A model generated the notes under the pieces. It ran no database searches and was not told the DNA's origin. It worked only from the letters and a program-made list of their open reading frames with translations. Shown in pieces: positions 6,036 through 9,183 of a stretch of 9,183 bases of DNA. Within the stretch, counting starts at the first letter, position 1, and each line of letters starts with the position of its first letter. The stretch covers positions 1 through 9,183 of the forward strand of contig JAEZBF010000201.1 of NCBI GenBank assembly GCA_023427545.1. The letters run 5' to 3'. A program made the translations under genes and the position numbers. This DNA is from Pseudomonadota bacterium (GTDB lineage Bacteria > Pseudomonadota > Alphaproteobacteria > Rhizobiales > Devosiaceae).

Positions 6036-7148
6036 ATGGACCAGCACTCCCTCTTCACCCCCCTGCTCGAGCGGGCCGGTATCACCGTCGACGGCTCGAA
6101 TCCGTGGGACATCAAGGTGCACAACCCCGCACTATGGAACCGGATCATGTCCGAAGGCTCGCTCGGCTTGGGCGAGGCCTACATGGACGGCTGGTGGGAT
6201 TGCGACGATCTCGCCGAATTCTTCAACCGCATCCTGCGTTCGAAGGCGTGGCTCAATCTCAAGCTGTCGCCCGCCCAGATGTGGCTGATCGTTCAGGCGC
6301 GTTTCCTCAACATGCAGAACATCAGCCGCTCCCGCCGGGTGGCGAAGATGCATTACAACGAGACCGAGGCCTATGCCGCCTCGCTTGATGCGCGAATGAC
6401 CGGCTCCTGCGGCTACTGGCCCGAGGGTGTCGAGAACGTCGACCAGGCCCAGGAGGCCAAGCTCGACATGGTCTGCCGCAAAGTGCAGCTCAAGCCGGGA
6501 GAGACCGTGTTCGACATCGGCTGCGGCTGGGGCGCCTTCATGGGCTTCGCCGCCGAGAAGTACGGCGCCAACTGCGTTGGCGTGACTGTCTCGCCCGACC
6601 AGGCGGCCTATGGCCGCGAGCGCTACAAGCACCTGCCGATCGAGTTCCAAGTGAAGGACTACCGCGAGTTCACCGGCAAGGTCGACAAGGTCGTCTCGAT
6701 GGGCATGTTCGAGCACGTCGGCTACAAGAACTATCGCACCTATTTCCAGGCGGCGCGCCGGGCGCTGAAGGGTGAAGGCCTCTTCATGCTGCACACCATC
6801 GGCCAGCAGGACAGCGACGTCACCATCGACCCCTGGCTCGAAAAGTACATCTTCCCCGGCGGTGTCATCCCCTCCATGGCGCAGATCGGCGAGGCGATCG
6901 ACGGGCTCTGGACGGTGATCGACGTCCACAACATCGGGCCGCACTACGACAACACGCTCGTCGCCTGGAACGACAACTTCGAGCGCAAGTGGACACGGCG
7001 CAACACGCCCGAGGACGTCCGCTTCTATCGGATGTGGCGGTACTACCTGCTCTGCTGCGCCGGGGGCTTCCGCTCACGCCTGCTGCAGGTCTGGCAGTTC
7101 GTGTTGTCGACCAGCGGCGTTCCCGAAGGGTACGTGACCCAGAGATAA
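6036..7148 (+). CDS. cfa: Cyclopropane-fatty-acyl-phospholipid synthase
   Basis: The 370-residue enzyme transfers a methylene group from S-adenosylmethionine to cis double bonds of membrane phospholipid acyl chains. It acts at the inner membrane, usually in stationary phase or stress. It is close to E. coli Cfa (382 residues) throughout. The N-terminal lipid-binding region has GSLGLGEAYMDGWW (41-54), and the SAM motif FDIGCGWGAF is at 159-168. Active-site residues of E. coli Cfa align here as C125 (SCGYW), E226 (GMFEHVG), H253 (LHTIG) and Y304 (HYDNTL). One difference is that the usual HYDxGN stretch reads HYNETE (106-111). The start is the only sensible one, since a TGA stands immediately upstream in frame, but no RBS is visible. 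TTGCAA (5951-5956) and TCCATT 17 bp later are a weak promoter guess. Its own hairpin follows, so it is probably monocistronic. Confidence 0.95.
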   Translation: MDQHSLFTPLLERAGITVDGSNPWDIKVHNPALWNRIMSEGSLGLGEAYMDGWWDCDDLAEFFNRILRSKAWLNLKLSPAQMWLIVQARFLNMQNISRSRRVAKMHYNETEAYAASLDARMTGSCGYWPEGVENVDQAQEAKLDMVCRKVQLKPGETVFDIGCGWGAFMGFAAEKYGANCVGVTVSPDQAAYGRERYKHLPIEFQVKDYREFTGKVDKVVSMGMFEHVGYKNYRTYFQAARRALKGEGLFMLHTIGQQDSDVTIDPWLEKYIFPGGVIPSMAQIGEAIDGLWTVIDVHNIGPHYDNTLVAWNDNFERKWTRRNTPEDVRFYRMWRYYLLCCAGGFRSRLLQVWQFVLSTSGVPEGYVTQR

Positions 7149-7150
7149 GA

Positions 7151-7180
7151 AGAGAGCGGTCCCGTTCGGGGCCGCTCTCT
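7151..7180 (+). terminator. Hairpin terminator of cfa
   Basis: AGAGAGCGG (7151-7159) pairs perfectly with CCGCTCTCT (7172-7180). Inside, a T-G wobble and CCC/GGG extend the stem to 13 bp around a GTTC loop. It begins two bases after the cfa stop. The tail GCTGGTCAGTTTCG is poor in T, so termination may be less efficient than the stem suggests. Confidence 0.7.
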
Positions 7181-7238
7181 GCTGGTCAGTTTCGTCCTTC
7201 GTACAACCCTCTCGGGCATCATCTTCTCGCGTACAGCC

Positions 7239-7260
7239 GGATACTGGACTTCCAGTGTCC
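7239..7260. repeat. Near-perfect 22-bp palindrome
   Basis: The arm GGATACTGGA (7239-7248) faces TCCAGTGTCC (7251-7260) across a 2-bp centre, with nine of ten positions complementary and the tenth a G-T wobble. It may be an operator for the ABC operon or an RNA structure. It is 58 bp past the cfa hairpin and about 200 bp before the ATPase start. Confidence 0.55.
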
Positions 7261-7428
7261 TGCCCGCGTGCACGATAATCCTTCAGGGCCTTGGGACGGT
7301 CTCTTCTGTCGTCGTATCTGCGCAATAAACGGCGAACCCCCCGTCCGGGTTCCAGCGGCCGCGGGTTCGACTTTGCCGCCCTCGATTCACTTTGCTGCAA
7401 CGCCACGCAACTATCCTGCCCGTCCCGG

Positions 7429-7445
7429 AGCCTCGCCCCGAGGCT
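7429..7445 (+). promoter_or_regulatory. Leader hairpin before the ABC ATPase gene
   Basis: AGCCTCG (7429-7435) and CGAGGCT (7439-7445) form a perfect 7-bp stem with a CCC loop, 19 bases before ATG 7465. No Shine-Dalgarno sequence lies between it and the start codon, so it may shape initiation or simply be a chance GC-rich structure. No T-run follows, so it is not a terminator. Confidence 0.4.
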
Positions 7446-7464
7446 GTGCAAGATTTGGCGCCCC

Positions 7465-8226
7465 ATGTCCGACACCCCTGCCGCCCTCGCCATCTCCGGC
7501 CTCACCAAGAGTTATGACCGGCCGGTATTGACCGGCCTCGACCTCACCGTCCGCGCCGGTGAGTTCTACGTGCTGCTCGGGCCCAACGGCGCCGGCAAGA
7601 CGACGATCCTGAGGATGGTCGCGGGTCTGCTGCAGACCGATGCGGGCAACATCTCTATCTTCGGCATCGATGCGCGGCGCAGTCCCGTCGAGGCAAAGCG
7701 CGTCGTCGCCTGGGTCTCCGACGAGCCGATGGTCTACGATCGCCTCACCCCCCTCGAGTACCTCGAGTTCGTCGCCGGCCTCTGGCAGATCGACGCCAGA
7801 AGCGCCGAGCGCCGGGCCCGCGACCTCATCGGCTGGCTTGGACTCGGACCTCACGCCAACGAGCGCTGCGGCGGCTTTTCCAAGGGCATGCTGCAGAAGG
7901 TAGCGCTCGCGGGTGCGCTCGTGCACGACCCGCGCCTGATCATCCTCGACGAGCCGCTGACCGGCCTCGATGCCGGCTCGGCGCGACTGGTCAAGGATGT
8001 ACTGCTCGAGCGCGTTCGGGACGGCGCAACCGTGTTGATGACCACGCACATCCTGGAGGTTGCCGAGCGCATGGCCGAACGTATCGGTGTCATCAACGGC
8101 GGCAAGCTGGTCGCCGAGGGCACGCTCGACGAGCTGCGCGCCCGCATCGGCCGTGGAAATACCAGCCTCGAGGAGATCTTCCTCCACCTGGTCGCCGATG
8201 CTCCGGCCGAGAGCGCGGCCGCATGA
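7465..8226 (+). CDS. ABC transporter ATP-binding protein (ABC-2 exporter type)
   Basis: This 253-residue cytoplasmic ATPase powers the adjacent permease. Walker A is GPNGAGKT (39-46), the signature is FSKGM (138-142) in place of LSGGQ, Walker B is LIILDEP (158-164, with catalytic E163), the D-loop is GLDA (167-170) and the switch histidine is H195. The Q-loop position reads WVSDEP (83-88), with an acidic residue where glutamine is usual. The SKGM signature and the SDEP-type Q-loop both fit the CcmA-like branch that serves ABC-2 permeases. The C-terminal NTSLEEIFLHLV (232-243) is also typical of that branch. ATG 7465 starts the conserved domain, although no RBS is visible. The stop overlaps the permease start as ATGA (8223-8226), indicating translational coupling. 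The substrate is unknown; export is inferred from the branch and the absence of a binding protein. Confidence 0.93.
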   Translation: MSDTPAALAISGLTKSYDRPVLTGLDLTVRAGEFYVLLGPNGAGKTTILRMVAGLLQTDAGNISIFGIDARRSPVEAKRVVAWVSDEPMVYDRLTPLEYLEFVAGLWQIDARSAERRARDLIGWLGLGPHANERCGGFSKGMLQKVALAGALVHDPRLIILDEPLTGLDAGSARLVKDVLLERVRDGATVLMTTHILEVAERMAERIGVINGGKLVAEGTLDELRARIGRGNTSLEEIFLHLVADAPAESAAA

Positions 8227-9183
8227 CCACGGCCCCCGCTTCGCTCGCCTGGTTCGCCCGGCACGAGCTCAATCTCGCCTGGCGCGACTGGCTGGCGCTC
8301 GCCACCGGCGGCAAGCGCCGCCGGGGCATCGTGCTCGCGGTCGTCCTCCTCGCCTTCGCCGCGGGAATGCACCTGATGGTCGGCGCGCTCATTGGGCCTT
8401 GGGCGCAGGCCGGGATCGTTCCCGACAAGCCCACGCTTGTGCTGATCACCGGCGGCGGCTTCCTGTTCTGGACGGTGATGCTGAGCCAGGCACTGGAATC
8501 GGTCACCCGTGCCTACTACGCCCGGTCCGATCTCGACCTCATCCTCTCCTCGCCGGCCTCGTCGCGCCGCCTCTTTGCGGTGCGTACCGGCGCCATAGCG
8601 GCGTCCACCATCGCGCTCGCCTGCGTGCTCGCGAGTCCGGTCGTCGACATGCTCGCCCTGAATGATGGGCCGCGCTGGCTCAGCGCCTACGCCGTGCTGG
8701 CGTCGATGGGCGCCCTCGCGGCGGCACTTTCCGTGCTGCTCACGATCGGCCTGTTCAAGCTGATCGGCCCCAGGCAGACACGGCTGGTGGCGCAGATCCT
8801 TGCCGGCGTCGTCGGCGCCGGCTTCGTCATCGGCATCCAGGTCGCGGCGATCGTCGGCTTCGGCAATATGTCGCGCTTCTCGGTGCTGCAGTCCGAAGAG
8901 CTGGTCGCCGCCGCGCCCGGGCTCGACAACCTGCTCTGGCTGCCCGCCCGCGCCGCGATGGGCGATCCCGGCGCCCTCGTCGCGGTGATGATCGTCGGCT
9001 TCGGCACGTTGGTGCTCGTGATCGCCGGCACCTCCTCGGGCTTTGCCATGCGCGCGATCGCGACCGCCGGCATAGCCCATGCGCGGGTACACCAGCGCGC
9101 CGCAACGGCGCCCTTCCGGCCCGGATCGCAGAAGCAGGCGCTCCGCCGCAAGGAGTGGAAGCTGCTCGCCCGCGACCCCTGGC
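8223..9183 (+). CDS. ABC exporter permease, 3' end outside the window
   Basis: The frame stays open from ATG 8223 to the window edge, giving the first 320 residues of an integral membrane protein. Hydrophobic segments lie at about 35-57, 71-91, 120-144, 154-178, 187-213 and 251-275. Characteristic parts are the amphipathic N-terminus FARHELNLAWRDW (11-23), the loop ARSDLDLILSSPASSRRLF (100-118) and, near the edge, LRRKEWKLLARDPW (307-320). The last resembles the N-terminal element, suggesting a tandem two-half permease of which the first half is seen. LSSP-type and KEW..LxRDP motifs recur in large ABC-2-like permeases. The start overlaps the ATPase stop by four bases, so the two are one operon. 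The transported substrate cannot be inferred. Membrane topology is estimated by eye. Confidence 0.88.
   Translation, partial: MTTAPASLAWFARHELNLAWRDWLALATGGKRRRGIVLAVVLLAFAAGMHLMVGALIGPWAQAGIVPDKPTLVLITGGGFLFWTVMLSQALESVTRAYYARSDLDLILSSPASSRRLFAVRTGAIAASTIALACVLASPVVDMLALNDGPRWLSAYAVLASMGALAAALSVLLTIGLFKLIGPRQTRLVAQILAGVVGAGFVIGIQVAAIVGFGNMSRFSVLQSEELVAAAPGLDNLLWLPARAAMGDPGALVAVMIVGFGTLVLVIAGTSSGFAMRAIATAGIAHARVHQRAATAPFRPGSQKQALRRKEWKLLARDPW

Larger units (their letters stand above)
7181..7464. other. Intergenic region without a gene between cfa and the ABC operon
   Basis: No convincing gene is seen in the 316 bp between the cfa stop and ATG 7465. An open frame extends the ATPase upstream to 7291, but it reads as low-complexity Arg/Ser/Pro sequence with no homology to ABC proteins and no RBS. 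The region holds a near-perfect palindrome (7239-7260), a weaker inverted repeat GAACCC/GGGTTC (7334-7339 and 7347-7352) and a leader hairpin (7429-7445). The ABC operon promoter should lie here, but I found no -35/-10 pair with proper spacing. TATCCT at 7412-7417 is the best -10-like hexamer. Confidence 0.6.

Noticed and set aside
7358..7384. GGGTTCGA resembling a tRNA T-arm
   Set aside because: The flanking bases do not form the five-pair T-stem: the key 53-61 and 51-63 positions fail. No acceptor, D-arm or anticodon arm is found around it.
7291..7464. A 58-residue N-terminal extension of the ABC ATPase
   Set aside because: The extra residues are low complexity and cross a hairpin. The normal ABC N-terminus begins right after ATG 7465.
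7944..8030. ABC signature and Q-loop changes as signs of a dead ATPase
   Set aside because: The Walker A, Walker B, catalytic glutamate and H-loop are intact. FSKGM and SDEP-like variants are normal in the CcmA-like ABC-2 branch.
7851..9092. A 413-codon open frame on the minus strand opposite the ABC genes
   Set aside because: It lies opposite two coupled plus-strand genes with clear ABC motifs and membrane segments. Its product is Arg/Gly/Asp-rich without recognisable domains, as expected for an antisense frame in GC-rich DNA.

Overview
The window is GC-rich DNA with strong G/C preference at third codon positions and tightly packed genes. The gene types and protein sequences fit an alphaproteobacterium, probably of the Hyphomicrobiales (a Devosia-like relative is a guess). 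No rRNA, tRNA, CRISPR array, transposase or phage gene was seen, so it looks like ordinary chromosome carrying metabolic and envelope genes.

Layout from left to right. (1) A leftward pair: a membrane-anchored YpfJ-type zinc metallopeptidase (588-1505) followed by a YjlB-type cupin (67-591), joined by a TTGA stop/start overlap. (2) A 215-bp divergent intergenic region with a perfect TTGACC/GGTCAA palindrome close to the published RutR consensus, then rightward cpdB (1721-3706), a Tat-exported 2',3'-cyclic-nucleotide phosphodiesterase/3'-nucleotidase. (3) A perfect 9-bp hairpin between convergent cpdB and a leftward FadR-type GntR regulator (3723-4475). (4) Divergent from the regulator, an rpiB-like sugar-phosphate isomerase (4581-5090) and an RraA-like aldolase/decarboxylase-fold protein (5111-5887), closed by a clear intrinsic terminator at 5915-5943. 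The rpiB promoter has a textbook -35 box and 17-bp spacer, and a perfect GTGGT-CTT-ACCAC FadR-type operator sits on its -10/+1 region. (5) cfa (6036-7148), a cyclopropane fatty acid synthase with its own hairpin terminator. (6) A 316-bp region without a gene that holds a near-perfect 22-bp palindrome and a leader hairpin. (7) An ABC exporter: ATPase (7465-8226) and, with an ATGA overlap, a large multi-membrane-segment permease that runs off the right edge (8223 onward).

How the parts work together. The regulator/isomerase/RraA-like set is the most distinctive unit. It looks like a small substrate-induced catabolic switch whose substrate cannot be read from the sequence. CpdB probably scavenges phosphate and nucleosides from nucleotides in the periplasm, and the palindrome in front of it suggests TetR-family control. 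Cfa modifies membrane lipids. The ABC pair probably exports an unknown substrate.
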